A stretch of DNA of 64,000 bases, from assembly GCA_027943885.1 (NCBI GenBank), contig AP027078.1:310001-374000 (forward strand). The letters are read 5' to 3'. Under the pieces are notes generated by a model, which saw only the letters and a list, made by a program, of their open reading frames with translations, did not search any database and was not told the origin of the DNA. This DNA comes from Candidatus Tyloplasma litorale (lineage in GTDB: Bacteria > Bacillota_I > Bacilli_A > Mycoplasmatales > Hepatoplasmataceae). Numbering within the stretch: the first letter of the stretch is position 1; the number at the start of each line of letters is the position of its first letter. The position numbers and the translations under genes are program-made. Of this stretch, positions 10,214 to 20,742 are shown piece after piece.

Positions 10214-11281
10214 CTAGTGTTGTTTTATTAAATTATTTATTTTATCAAAATTTAAATCATTTAAAATTTCTTTAGTTAATTTTAATGTTTCACAATAATC
10301 AAAAATGTCAAAAATAGAAGAAGATGTATGTAAATTTCTTGAAACAAGACCAATAGGAATAACTGTTATTCCGTTTTTTGCTAAATGAATATTACCAGCG
10401 TTTGTTCCTCCCATTGAAAAATAATCTTGATATTTAATTTTATTATTTTTCATTAATTTACGTAAGTATTGAATAACTTCCTTTTTATATATTGTTCTAG
10501 CATCTTTATGTCTTAACATTGTTCCTTTTCCTAAAATTCCCTTAGGCTCTGAAGGATTATTAAAATCTAAAGCAGGAGAAACATCAATAACCATAGCAAT
10601 ATCAACATCATATTTAAATGATGAAACTCTTGCTCCTGTTAGTCCTGTTTCTTCTTGTGTTGTACAACCAATAATAATGTCAAAATCAAATTCTTTATTT
10701 TGAATAAATTTCATTAATTGAATAATAATTGAAACACCAATTCTATTATCAACTGATTTTGACATAACTCTTGAACCATTAAATTCAACTTTAGAATCAA
10801 AAGTTATAACACTACCTTTTTTAATCCCTCAATTTTTAACTTCTTCTTCATTTCTAGCGCCAATATCTAAAAGCATTTTTTGTATTTCAACATTTTCACC
10901 TTTTCCTTGATGTGAATTAGAATTTGGTAAAACAACAACTCCAGAAAAAGAATTTTTATAATCATCAGTTCATACTCTTAATCTAGTTAAATTTAAAGAA
11001 CTTTCTCAAACTCCTCCAAAAGCTTCAAAATAAATAAAACCTTTTTTAGAAATATCAGTAACCATAAATCCAACTTCATCCATATGAGCTTCAATCATTA
11101 ATTTTTTTGCATCTTTATTTTTTGATTTTTTTATACCTCAAATAGATCCTAAATTATCATATTCAAGATTTAAATCATATTTTTTTATATTTTCTTTTAT
11201 TATATTAGAAACAAAAGATTCTCTACCTGAAATGCCAGGTGCTTCTAATAATTTTTTTAAAACTTCTCTATTTAATTTCAT
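10214..11281 (-). CDS. M42 family metallo-aminopeptidase (glutamyl aminopeptidase type)
   Basis: Cytosolic two-metal peptidase, 355 residues, about the family length. Metal ligands are visible: His66 (EAHMDE), Asp178 (KSVDNR), Glu210-Glu211 (TTQEETG), Asp233 (VIDVSPALD) and His318 (NLHTSSS). The family forms dodecameric tetrahedral particles that trim peptides, useful for a cell that imports peptides. Start chosen at the divergent promoter; M-K-L-N-R-E-V-L-K-K-L-L-E-A-P-G-I-S-G fits the usual N-terminus. It shares its promoter region with the plus-strand degV genes. Confidence 0.93.
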
Positions 11282-11294
11282 AATTAAAATTTTC

Positions 11295-11314
11295 TATATA
11301 ATATATATTATATA
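11295..11314. promoter_or_regulatory. Palindromic divergent promoter, pepM42 / degV
   Basis: The 20-base stretch is a perfect palindrome (TATATAATAT and its mirror) holding TATAAT boxes on both strands, in the 61-base gap between the M42 peptidase (minus) and the first degV (plus). It probably drives both. A binding site for a regulator is possible but the sequence may be no more than two overlapping -10 boxes. Confidence 0.55.
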
Positions 11315-11342
11315 ATTTATTTATTAAAATAAAGGAGAAAAA

Positions 11343-12245
11343 ATGGGAAAGATAGGATTAATTGTTGATTCATCTTCAGGTTTCACAAGAAAAGAAATTG
11401 AAGATAAAGGTTTTGGTTTTATTCCACTTAACATAATTGTTAATGGTAAAGTGTACAGAGCTGGTGTCGACATAAATTCAAAAGAAGTTTATGAAAAAAT
11501 GTCTGATAAAAACATTAAAATGGGAACTTCAACAGCAACAGGTGAAAGTATCATAAGAGCTTTTGATAAAGTTTTAGAAAATTATGATGAAGCAATTTTT
11601 ATTGGGTTAAGTCATAAATTTTCAGGAAATATAAATGCAGTAAAAAATGTTGCACAAAATAATTCCAAATATAAAAATAAAATTCATATTTATGATTCAG
11701 AATATTGTTCACCATGATTAAGTTTTTATTTCAAAGAATTTGAAAAATTAATTATGGAATATGATGATGTTAATGAAATAATGAGAATTTTAGATTTACC
11801 TAAAAAATATATATGTGGATTTTTAACACCAGGAGATATTTGATGATTTTATAATGGTGGAAGAATAACTAAATTACAATATATGATGGGTTCATTAATG
11901 AAAATAAATCCAATATTAACTGTTGCAGACGGTGAAATAAAAAAAGATCAACTTTCTAGAGCAAGAACACAAGAAAAAACTCTAAATAAAATGGGTGATC
12001 TTGTTTTAGAAGTAATAAATAAAATTAAAAAAGAAAATTTAAAATTTAAAATTGTTGTAGTTAAATCAAGTATTGAGGAATTAACAAATAAAGCAGCAGA
12101 TTTTATAAAAAATAAATTAAATATTTCTAATGAAGATATTGTAAAATTAGAATTATCTTCAGAACAAGCAAGTCATTTAGGTCCAGGTTCATTTGGATTT
12201 GGTACATTTGTTACTCTTGAAGAACTAATTAAAAAGGGAAAATAA
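11343..12245 (+). CDS. DegV family fatty-acid-binding protein (FakB type), copy 1
   Basis: 300 residues. N-terminal MGKIGLIVDSSSGF, the KMGTSTATGE stretch (the TSxPSxGE head-group loop), SHKFSGNINAVKN, and WWFYNGGRITK / GSLMKINPILTV are the DegV landmarks. FakB proteins hold a fatty acid in a deep pocket while the FakA kinase phosphorylates it to acyl phosphate, which feeds phospholipid synthesis (PlsC and AcpS are elsewhere in this window). FakA is not in the window. Ribosome site AAAGGAGAA lies 6 bases upstream. Copy 2 follows after 8 bases; the pair could bind different fatty acids, as FakB1/FakB2 do. Confidence 0.92.
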
Positions 12246-12253
12246 AAATCAAA

Positions 12254-13123
12254 ATGAAAAAAAAGGTTGCAATAATGGTCGATTCTGAAATGGGATGATC
12301 TGAAAAAGAAGCAAGACAAAAGGGATTTAATTTTGTTCCAATCATAATAAATTGAAATGGTAAAGAAGGATATTCTGGAGTTGATTATACTTTGGATTTT
12401 GTGTATAAAAATTTAAATAATGATACAGTTTTTAAAACTTCAACATCTAAAATAGGAGAAATTCAAGAAGAATATAGAAGAGCTTTAGAAACTGCAGAAC
12501 ATGTACTATTTATTCCAATTTCTAAACATTTATCTTCACAAGTTAATTCAGGAAAATTAGCTGCAGAAAATGAAGAGTTTAAAGGAAAAATAACTGTTTA
12601 TGATTCTGAATTTATCGGTCCATGATTATTATCAATGTCAAGTATCTTAGAAGAAATGATGGAAAAAGATGCTTCACTTGAAGAATTCATTGAAGTTTTA
12701 GATTTACAAAGAGGAAATATGTTTGGATGATTATTTCCTAAAGGACTTGAAAGATTAAAAGCTTCAGGAAGACTTTCTAAAGCAGCATATTTAGCAGGTT
12801 CTCTTTTAAAGATAGTTCCAGTAACTCCAATAGTTAATGGAATGTTAGAAGCAAATGGTGTTATTAAAACAAGATCAGTTGAAAAAGCATTAGATGCTGT
12901 TGTTAGCAATACAATAAAAAAATATCATGAATTAACTGCCAAAGGATTAAAAGTTGAAATTCTATGCACTGTTCTTGGTGAGGAAAATGAAGATTTTGTT
13001 AAATTACAAGAAAAATTTAAAGAAAAAGGGTTTGAAAATTTAGGAAAAACTTGACTTCCATCAGCTATAATTGGTCATGTTGGAATTGGTGGAGTTGGTG
13101 CAGGAGTAACCATTAAAAAATAA
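12254..13123 (+). CDS. DegV family fatty-acid-binding protein (FakB type), copy 2
   Basis: 289 residues, paralogue of the gene just upstream. It has MVDSEMGWSEKEAR in place of the usual DSS, the loop FKTSTSKIGE, KHLSSQVNSGKLA, and GRLSKAAYLAGSLLKIVPVTPIVNG. The tail HVGIGGVGAGV corresponds to the HxGPGxxG end of the family but lacks the Pro. Four or more Trp are UGA. Only 8 bases separate it from copy 1 and no ribosome site better than AAAATCAAA is seen, so it is likely cotranscribed. Differences in the ligand loops suggest a different ligand from copy 1; that is inference. Confidence 0.9.
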
Positions 13124-13133
13124 TCATTAAAAT

Positions 13134-13163
13134 AAAAAGAGATGGAAATTTCCATCTCTTTTT
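13134..13163. terminator. Bidirectional terminator, degV / DEAD helicase
   Basis: Perfect 30-base palindrome with arms AAAAAGAGATGGAAA. A run of A on one side and T on the other makes it work in both directions, and it lies between convergent genes; it even touches the helicase stop codon. Confidence 0.85.
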
Positions 13164-14277
13164 ATTTTAATTTAATTTTTGTAAAATTAACATTTGGGTT
13201 TTTTTTAACTATTTCATTGTATCTATAAATATCAGAATCATTATAAATATCATATATATTTCCTTTAACAATATTTCTATCTGTTCTACCTATTCTATGT
13301 TTATAGTATGTTAAATCAATCGGTAAAGAATAATTGACAATATGAGTAACACCTGGAAAATCCATACCCCTAGACATTAAATCTGTAGTTATTAAGTAAA
13401 TTATTTCTGATTTATTTATTTTTTTTAATAGTCTATTTCTTTCTCTTTGTGATAAATTAGAGCTAAATAAAGCAACATTTTTGAATCCCTTTGTTTTTAA
13501 TTTTGAATAAATAAATTCTGCTTCTTCATTTGTTTTTGTGAAAATTAAAGAAAAAAAAGGATTAAATTGATTTGAATTTAAAAGTTCTATTAAAGTTTTT
13601 AATTTATCACCATCATATGCTTTTATAAAAAAAGAATCTATTTTATCTTGAGCATCTTTTTTAATTATTATATTATCTATTTCTTTATTAAAAGTTTTTT
13701 TAATTAAATTTTGAAGTTCAAGTGGAAAAGAAGCAGAAAAAAATGAAATTGTTGTTCAATAAGGTATTTTTTTAGATATAACTTCAATATTTTTAAATGC
13801 ATCAAAATTAAAAATCATGTCAACTTCATCAATAATAAAATATTTTAAATCAATTAAAGAGTGATTTATTTTTTCTCTTAAAGAGTTTATTCTATCTATA
13901 GTACCAATGATTATTTGACTTCCATTTTTTAGTTTTCTTTCTTGATCATTAAAATCTTCCCCACCAATTGCTAAAAGTGATTTGATTTCATAATCTAAAA
14001 ATGGTTTTATTTCTTTTAAAACATTATGAATTTGAGTTGATAATTCTCTTGTAGGAGCAATTATTATTGCTTGAGTATTAAAATTGTCAAAATTAATATT
14101 TTGTAATATAGGTAATAAAAATGTTAAAGTTTTACCAGTTCCTGTAGGAGCTTCAATAAAAAGATTTTTTTTCTTAATCAATTTAGGTATAGCAATATTT
14201 TGTATAGGTAATAATTTTTCAAATTTTTTATAATTTAAATATTTATTTAATGATGGATTAATGTAGTTTATATGCAT
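13162..14277 (-). CDS. DEAD-box-type RNA helicase
   Basis: 371 residues, just the two RecA-like domains with no extra C-terminal RNA-binding domain. Motifs: Q-motif region LLPIQNIAIP, Walker A APTGTGKT, PTRELSTQ, GTIDRI (usually GTPxR), motif II IIDEVDM (DEVD instead of DEAD), motif III SASF (SAT), motif V TTDLMSRGMDFPGV and motif VI HRIGRTDR. These changes and its place next to nif3 and trmK match the CshB-like helicase of mycoplasmas. It likely helps ribosome assembly or RNA decay. Its first 20 bases overlap the end of nif3. Confidence 0.9.
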
Positions 14278-15013
14278 TTTTTTCCTCCGATAAAATTATT
14301 TGTATTTTTGTATTTTTTTCTAAAAATATTTTTACAATAGATTTAAAAATATTTTCTGAAAAATGAGATATTTCAATAACTTTTATACCTCTATCTTTAC
14401 TTGTGACCCATTCATGATGTTTAACTTCTCCAATTAAATTAACAATTGAATCATCCATCATATTTATTTCTGATCCACCTGCACCTGATGCTATCAAAAC
14501 TTTTTTTACAGGATAATTAATATCAAAATTATTTCTAAATTGAATATCACCTAATTCTAAAATTTCTTTTATTTCTTCAGCAAATTCAAAAGCTGGTAAT
14601 GTTTCCTTTAAACTTGCAATAACATGAGTATTATTCTCAGATTGCTTGATATTAATTAAATCTAATGCCAATGCTTGCATATAAGCAATAGAATTAGGAT
14701 TATAATCAGCATTTGTATGTATAACATATAATCCTATTTGATTATTTTTTAATAATTTATATTGAGCTTTTATTATTTTGTCTTTTTTAAGTATTTCATC
14801 TTTAGAACCAAAAAACATTGGATGATGAGAAATAATTAAATCAACATTATTTTTTTGAGCTTGAGCAATAACATTAAGAGTTAAATCTAATGTAACCATT
14901 ATTTTATTTATATTTTCCTTAATATCTACTTGTTCGCCAATGTAATCTTCCAAAATAGCTGCCATTGGTGGAAATTCATTATCTAATAATTCTTTTAATT
15001 TTTTTCATTTCAT
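14258..15013 (-). CDS. Nif3-like dinuclear metal center protein
   Basis: 251 residues. Landmarks are TLDLTLNVIAQAQ, the metal-binding ISHHPMFF (paired His), and late HHEWVTSKDRGIKVIEISHFSENIF giving further His/Glu ligands. The family was long annotated as GTP cyclohydrolase type 1-like; its cellular role is not settled. Start moved upstream of the first standard-code Met to MKWKKLKELLDNEFPPM (UGA Trp), which matches the family. It overlaps trmK upstream (19 bases) and the helicase downstream (20 bases), so the three are one operon. Confidence 0.9.
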
Positions 15014-15645
15014 AATTTATCTTTTAATCACTCTCTTTCATTTTTTTTAAAATTAATGTTTTTACTTTTAATTGAATTATCATTAAAAATTTTTAAATTA
15101 TATTTATAATAATCAATTATTTCTTTATCTTTTTTATAAATTAGAGATGGGCCCATAAACAATTCTTTTTTACTAAGATTCATTGTTCCAGGAATAGCTT
15201 CAATAATTAAATTAAAAATTTTTCTTTCTTTTATAATTCATTCATTTTTAATATAAAAATTTATTTTAGATAATCTTTCTCTAACTAATTCAAAATTAGT
15301 TGTAGGATGTAAAATATATCTTCCATTAAATTTTTTTTGTGAAATTATTTCAGATATCTTATCTCCACCCATACCTGCAATTACAATAACATCTATTTTT
15401 TCAACATCTATTTTTTCAATACCATTAGAAACTATGATTTTAATTTTTTTATCTAAATTATTTTTAATAATATTTTTTTGAGCCATTTTAAGAGGTTCTT
15501 CATTAATATCTGAAGCAATTATATTTTGAGTTATTTTATCTTTAAATAAAAAAATAGGAATTAATGCATGATCTGTTCCAACATCTAAAACAAACTCATC
15601 TTTATTTATTAATGACTTAATAAATGATAACCTCTTATATTTCAT
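14995..15645 (-). CDS. trmK: tRNA (adenine(22)-N(1))-methyltransferase
   Basis: SAM-dependent methyltransferase for m1A22 in tRNA, 216 residues. Motif I LDVGTDHALIPIFL and motif GMGGDKISEII followed by LHPTTNFELVRERL are characteristic of TrmK. The C-terminus runs through UGA Trp codons to TAA at 14995, inside nif3. It starts an operon trmK-nif3-helicase. A TATAAT box lies exactly 6 bases before the ATG with no ribosome site between, so the message is probably leaderless. Confidence 0.93.
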
Positions 15646-15651
15646 ATAATA

Positions 15652-15657
15652 ATTATA
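15652..15657 (-). promoter_or_regulatory. -10 box of trmK, leaderless arrangement
   Basis: Minus-strand TATAAT, 6 bases before the trmK start codon, so the expected transcription start falls at or next to the A of ATG. The preceding rpoD terminator separates it from upstream transcription. Confidence 0.6.
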
Positions 15658-15673
15658 TATTTATTAATAAATA

Positions 15674-15701
15674 AAAAGACCATTATATATAATGGTCTTT
15701 T
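15674..15701 (-). terminator. Terminator after rpoD
   Basis: Palindromic stem with AAAAGACCATTA arms around a short AT centre, ending in a T run on the minus strand, 10 bases after the rpoD stop. Confidence 0.85.
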
Positions 15702-15711
15702 AATATATATA

Positions 15712-16935
15712 TTAATTATCAGAAACAAAATGTTCTAAATCCTTTTTAGCTTTTTCTTTTATTTTTTTCATAGCTTTAGATTCAATTTGTCTTACCCGTT
15801 CTCTAGAAATATCTTCTAGTTTTCCTATTTCTTCCAATGATTTTGCTTCTTTTATTTCTTCAGAATTTTCTGATAATCCATTACGCATTCTTAAAATTCT
15901 TACTTCTCTTTCATTTAAATATTTAGGAAGAATATCATTTATTTTAGAAATAATTTCTTTATTTCGAGCAAATTCATAAGGATTTGCTATTCTTTTATCC
16001 TCTATAAAATCATATAAAAATGATTCACCTTCAGAATGTATTGATTTATCTAATGAAGTTGGATCTATATTTATTAATCTTATTTGATTAATTTTTTTAA
16101 CTGTAAATCCTTCTCCCATAGCTTTTGCTAATTCTTCATCAGTAGGTTGTCTTTCATATTCTTGCATTAATTCTCTAGTTATTTTAGAAAGCTTATTTAT
16201 TGTTTCAACCATATGAACTGGAATTCTAACTGTTCTAGCTTGATCAGCAATAGCTCTAGTTATTGCCTGTCTAATTCATCAAGTAGCATAAGTAGATATT
16301 TTGAAACCTTTTGTATGATCATATTTATTAATTGCTCTTATCAATCCACTATTACCTTCAGCAATTAAATCTTGAAAAGGTAAACCTCTTGCTTTATATT
16401 TTTTTGCTATATTAACAACTAATCTAAGATTTCTTTTTATCATGACATCTTTAGCATGATTTCCATCTAAAATTTCTTCTTCTGTTGCATTCTCTTGTTT
16501 TGATTTTTGAAGAGCAATTGCTAATTCAATTTCTTCATCTGTTCTTAAAAGCTTACCATTTCTATATACATGTCGCATATATCATTTGATATGATCTTTA
16601 GCTTCTCCTAAATCATTATCTAAATCATCATCAGACATTTTCCGATATTTTTCTAATAATAATTCTTCATTTGATTTTTCATCTTTATCTTTCTCATCAG
16701 AAACATCTTCTATCGAGGAAATTATTTCATTTTTCTGAAGTATATATAAAAAACTATTAGTTTCTTCTTCAGAAATTAAAATTTTATTTTTTTCAAGAAT
16801 TTCATAAACTTGATCTTGTGTTAAGAATTCTTTGTTAGAATTCTTTGTTTTTTTTAAGGCATTTATTATTTTTCTATATTTTCTATTAACCGCTTTTTCC
16901 TTTGAAAGCTCCTTTTGTTTTAATGTTTCAACCAT
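15712..16935 (-). CDS. rpoD: RNA polymerase sigma factor RpoD (SigA)
   Basis: Housekeeping sigma-70 factor, 407 residues. The N-terminal part is a short region 1.1-like segment. Region 2 contains [43 protein letters not shown] and [18 protein letters not shown] (2.4, recognising -10); region 3 has [13 protein letters not shown]; region 4.2 is [22 protein letters not shown]. The paired WW and other Trp are UGA, so under the standard code it would look like three fragments. Operon order glyS-dnaG-rpoD with a terminator after it recalls the macromolecular synthesis operon of Firmicutes. Confidence 0.97.
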
Positions 16936-16961
16936 TGTTTTAATTATATCATTTTTTTAAT

Positions 16962-18698
16962 TTATTTTTTAGTCAAATTTCTTAAAAGTAAAAATAATTC
17001 CTTTTTTTCTTTTTCATTTTTTATAGTCATTGATTCATGATAAATTTGATCTCGATTTAACTTATTGAATAATCTTCTTACTTTTTCAATATGTTGTTTA
17101 AAACTTTGCATATTTTGAATTTCCATTATTTCTGATTCTTTATTAATACTAATTACCTTTTCGTTCAATTTATTAATTTCATTTTTAATTTTAGAATCAA
17201 TAGGAAGATTATTCATCTTGTAATTTTTATATATTATTCAAAACTCTAAAAGTTCTGGATTATGAATCGGAATTGGGTTTTTACTTAAAAAATTAAATGC
17301 TTCATCATTTAATGAAGCATAATTTATTATTAAAAATTCTGTTGTAATAATCTCCTTAGGAAATTTTTTTATTTGGTTTTCTGATTTTGATTGTTTAGTT
17401 TTTTTAGAATTATTTAAATTATTATCTATTTCATCTAAAATTACTTCAACATCAATATTTAGCTCTTTAGCAAGATTATTTATATTATTTTCTCTTATTA
17501 AATCTTCTTTTTCAAAACTAATAATGGATATTAATTCTTTTATTAAATTTATATTATTCTTATCAATTTTTTTAAATTTAGATAATGTATTTTTCTTATA
17601 AAATTCATAAAATAAAACTTTAGAATTTAATGTTTTTGATATTTTGGATTTACTTTTAGAAAGAAGTTCATCTAAGTCTTTTACACCATCTAATTCTATA
17701 ACATTAACATTAAAATTATTTTTTAATAATTCTTTCCCTATTGATAAAGTTGCATTAATCCCAGCAACATCTGAATCAAATCCTAGTAATATATTATTAG
17801 AAATTTTTTTAATTGCATTAATATGATTCCTTGTTAATGCTGTTCCCATTGTTGCTATAGAATTTTTAAAACCTAACTTATATAAAGCAATAACATCCAT
17901 ATAACCTTCAACAATAATTAATTCTTTTTTTAAGGATGCCTCACTTTTAGCATTGTGTAAATTATATAAAATATTTGATTTTTTAAATGTTGGTGTTTCA
18001 GGAGAATTTAAATACTTAGCATATTTATCATTATCAAAGACTCTACCTGAAAAACCTACAATTTCACCATTAGAATCATAAATAGAAAACATTAATCTAT
18101 TTATAAAATAATCATGTATCAATGAATCTTCACTTCTTCTACCAAGACCATATTTAATTATTTCTTCTTCTGAATACTTTTTCAATTTTAAAAAATTAAC
18201 AAGAGATTTTCCATCTCCTGATAAACCTATATTGAATTTTTCAATAATTTCCTTTGTTATTCCTCTTTTTTCTAAATAACTTTTAACTTTACTTGAATTG
18301 TTATTTTTTAAATTAAATTTAAAAAAATCTAACGCATCATTAGAAATCTCAATACCACGATCAACATTAATGTCTCTTTTTATTGAATAAGTTGATAAAT
18401 ATTTTGTTCAATCTATTTTATATTTATTAGAAAGTTTTTTTAAAGATTCTATAAATGAAATTCCTTCATGCAATTGAACAAAAGAAATTACACTTCCACC
18501 TTTGCCACAAGAAAAACATTTAAAAATACCTTTACTATCAGATACTGACATTGAAGGTTTAGTATCAGGGTGAAATGGACATAAACCAATATAATTATTT
18601 CCCTTTTTTTCTAAAGAAATATAATCACTAATCACTTCTGATATTGTGGCTTTATCTTCTATTATTTTGATTAATTCTTTTAAATTATTATTTTGCAT
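16962..18698 (-). CDS. dnaG: DNA primase
   Basis: Makes RNA primers at the replication fork; 578 residues. The CHC2 zinc finger has Cys40, His43, Cys61 and Cys64; the RNA polymerase core and Toprim domain show IIVEGYMDVIALY and LLGFDSDVAG. The last 84 residues, after a UGA Trp, are a separate helical segment that corresponds to the DnaB-binding domain; it is in frame and has no own start signal, so I do not call it a separate gene. The start overlaps the glyS stop by 11 bases. rpoD begins 26 bases downstream. Confidence 0.95.
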
Positions 18699-20037
18699 TA
18701 TTTTTTATATATTCATTAATATTTTTAATTAGAATTCTTTCTTGATTCATTGTGTCACGATTTCTTATCGTAACACTTTCATCTTTTGCTGTATCAAAAT
18801 CATAAGTAATAACAAAAAATGTACCAATAGAATCTTGTTTTCTATATCTTTTACCAATAGAACCGCCTGTTGAAAAATTAATAGGACCTATATTTTTTTT
18901 CAATAATTCATTATAAAGTTTTTTTGCTTCTTCATTTAATTTATTGGTCAATGGCATAATAGAAACTTTATAGGGAGCTAAAGAAAAGGGAAGTTTTAAA
19001 ATTTCTCTTTTTTTGTTTTCTATAAATAATTCAGAAATAAGTGCAAAAAATAATCTTTCAACTCCCATTGAAATTTCTAGCACATGTGGATAATATTTTT
19101 CATTTGAATTAGCTATTGAGTAATTTAATTTTTCATTTGAATTCAAACTATGATTTTTCAAATCAAAATCTCCTCTATTTGCAAAACCTAATATTTCGCC
19201 TCATCCAAAAGAAAATTTGTATTCAAAATCTATTGTTTTAGATGAATAATGAGCTAAAGATTCTTTATCTACATCAAATTCTTTTATATTTTTTTTATCT
19301 AAACCTAATTTAAGCAAAAATTCTCTTATTTTATTTAAAAAATAATCAAATCATTTTTCTGTTTCTTCAGGTTTTACAAAAAATTCTAATTCTAATTGTT
19401 CAAATTCTTTTGTTCGGAAAATGAAATTACCTGGAGTTACTTCATTTCTAAAAGATTTACCAACTTGCCCAATACCAAAAGGAATTTTAGGATTAAGTGA
19501 GTTTATAACATTTTTAAAATTAATAAAAATACCTTGAGCAGTTTCTGGTCTCAAGTATAAATTATCTTCATTATTTATTTTTGAATTAGAAGTTTTGAAC
19601 ATTAATTCAAAACTTCTTACCTTGGTTCAATCTCTTTTTTTACAATTAGGACATTTTATTTTTTTATGAATTATTTCTGTTTGTTCTTCAAAATTAAGAT
19701 TATCAGGATTTAAATTAGTTTTTTCTTCAATTAAATGATCTGCTCTATATCTAGATTTGCAGCTTTTACAATCTATCATAGGATCATTAAATTTAGCAAT
19801 ATGACCCGAACTCTTTCAAACATTAGAATTTAAAATTATTCCAGAATCAAAATGATATATTTGTTCAGGTTCTTGATCAATGAAAAATTTTTTTCATTCA
19901 TTTTTTATATTATCCTTAAGCATTGCCCCCAAAGGACCATAATCTCATGAATTAGCTAACCCACCATAAATAGATGATCCAGAATAAACAAAACCTTTAT
20001 CTTTTAAGTAAGATATTATTTCTTTGGTATCTTTCAT
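18688..20037 (-). CDS. glyS: Glycyl-tRNA synthetase (dimeric type)
   Basis: Class II enzyme charging tRNA(Gly), 449 residues, of the single-chain type used by Mollicutes. Conserved: [20 protein letters not shown] at the N-terminus, [21 protein letters not shown], the motif 2 region [17 protein letters not shown] and [27 protein letters not shown], motif 3 [13 protein letters not shown], and the anticodon domain with [10 protein letters not shown]. Start chosen at MKDTKEII, with TATAAT-like boxes 4-10 bases upstream and no ribosome site. It leads into dnaG and rpoD. Confidence 0.96.
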
Positions 20038-20080
20038 ATTAATTATAATTATACTACTATGAATAATAAATAATTAGATA

Positions 20081-20728
20081 TTAGTCACCAAAAATTTTTC
20101 CTGTTGTAATATAAAATGTCATTTCACTAATTTCTTTTATACCTGCTAAAGTAAGTTCTAATGATTTAATTGCAAGAATAACATCTTGCATTAATTGATC
20201 TTTGTTTAATTTTTCTTTTGTAGAAAGTATTTTTTGAGCAAAAGATTTCAATTCTCTTTTATAAAGTTCATTTATAGAAATATCTTTTTTTATTAATCTT
20301 GATGCTCATTCTGGATTTTCAGTTGTTATAACATTTTCTAAATCATTAAATCTTTTTATTATTTTTTCACAAAATTCATTTAATCAACTTAAACTAGGTT
20401 TTAAATCATAACTATTAGAAATAAATTTAGCTGTTTCTTTACAATTTTTAGATATTGTTGATAATATTTTAACAATCATAGTATATGAAATATTTCTTCT
20501 TAAATCAATTCCCAAAGGTGAAAAGGAAAAAACTTGAACAGTATCTTCAAATGCTGAATCACAATTTTCCTTAACAAGATCATGATTAGCAATGATTTTT
20601 GAAACTTTTTCGTAATTTTTATTTAAAGAAATTTCATTTAATATTTCATATTGTTTAATTAATTTATTAATAATATTTTTTATATTATCTTTGTTTCTTT
20701 CTTCAAATTCAATAATTCTTGTTAACAT
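20081..20728 (-). CDS. phoU: Phosphate transport regulator PhoU
   Basis: All-helical protein of 215 residues; the two PhoU repeats include a metal-binding-like segment (ENCDSAFEDTVQVF) and the late LAIKSLELTLAGIKEISEM. PhoU restrains Pst uptake and, in other bacteria, the PhoR/PhoB response; no two-component system is seen here, so a direct effect on the transporter is more likely. It is the last gene of pstS-pstCA-pstB-phoU, 14 bases after pstB, with a ribosome site (AGGAG) before the ATG. Confidence 0.92.
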
Positions 20729-20742
20729 TTTTTTCTCCTTTT

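Noticed and set aside
15712-16935. rpoD as a broken gene in three pieces
   Set aside because: All breaks are UGA at Trp positions conserved in sigma-70 regions 2.3-2.4.
16962-17216. Separate 84-residue gene downstream of dnaG
   Set aside because: It is in frame with dnaG through a UGA Trp and seven codons, without its own ribosome site, and fits the C-terminal helicase-binding part of primase.
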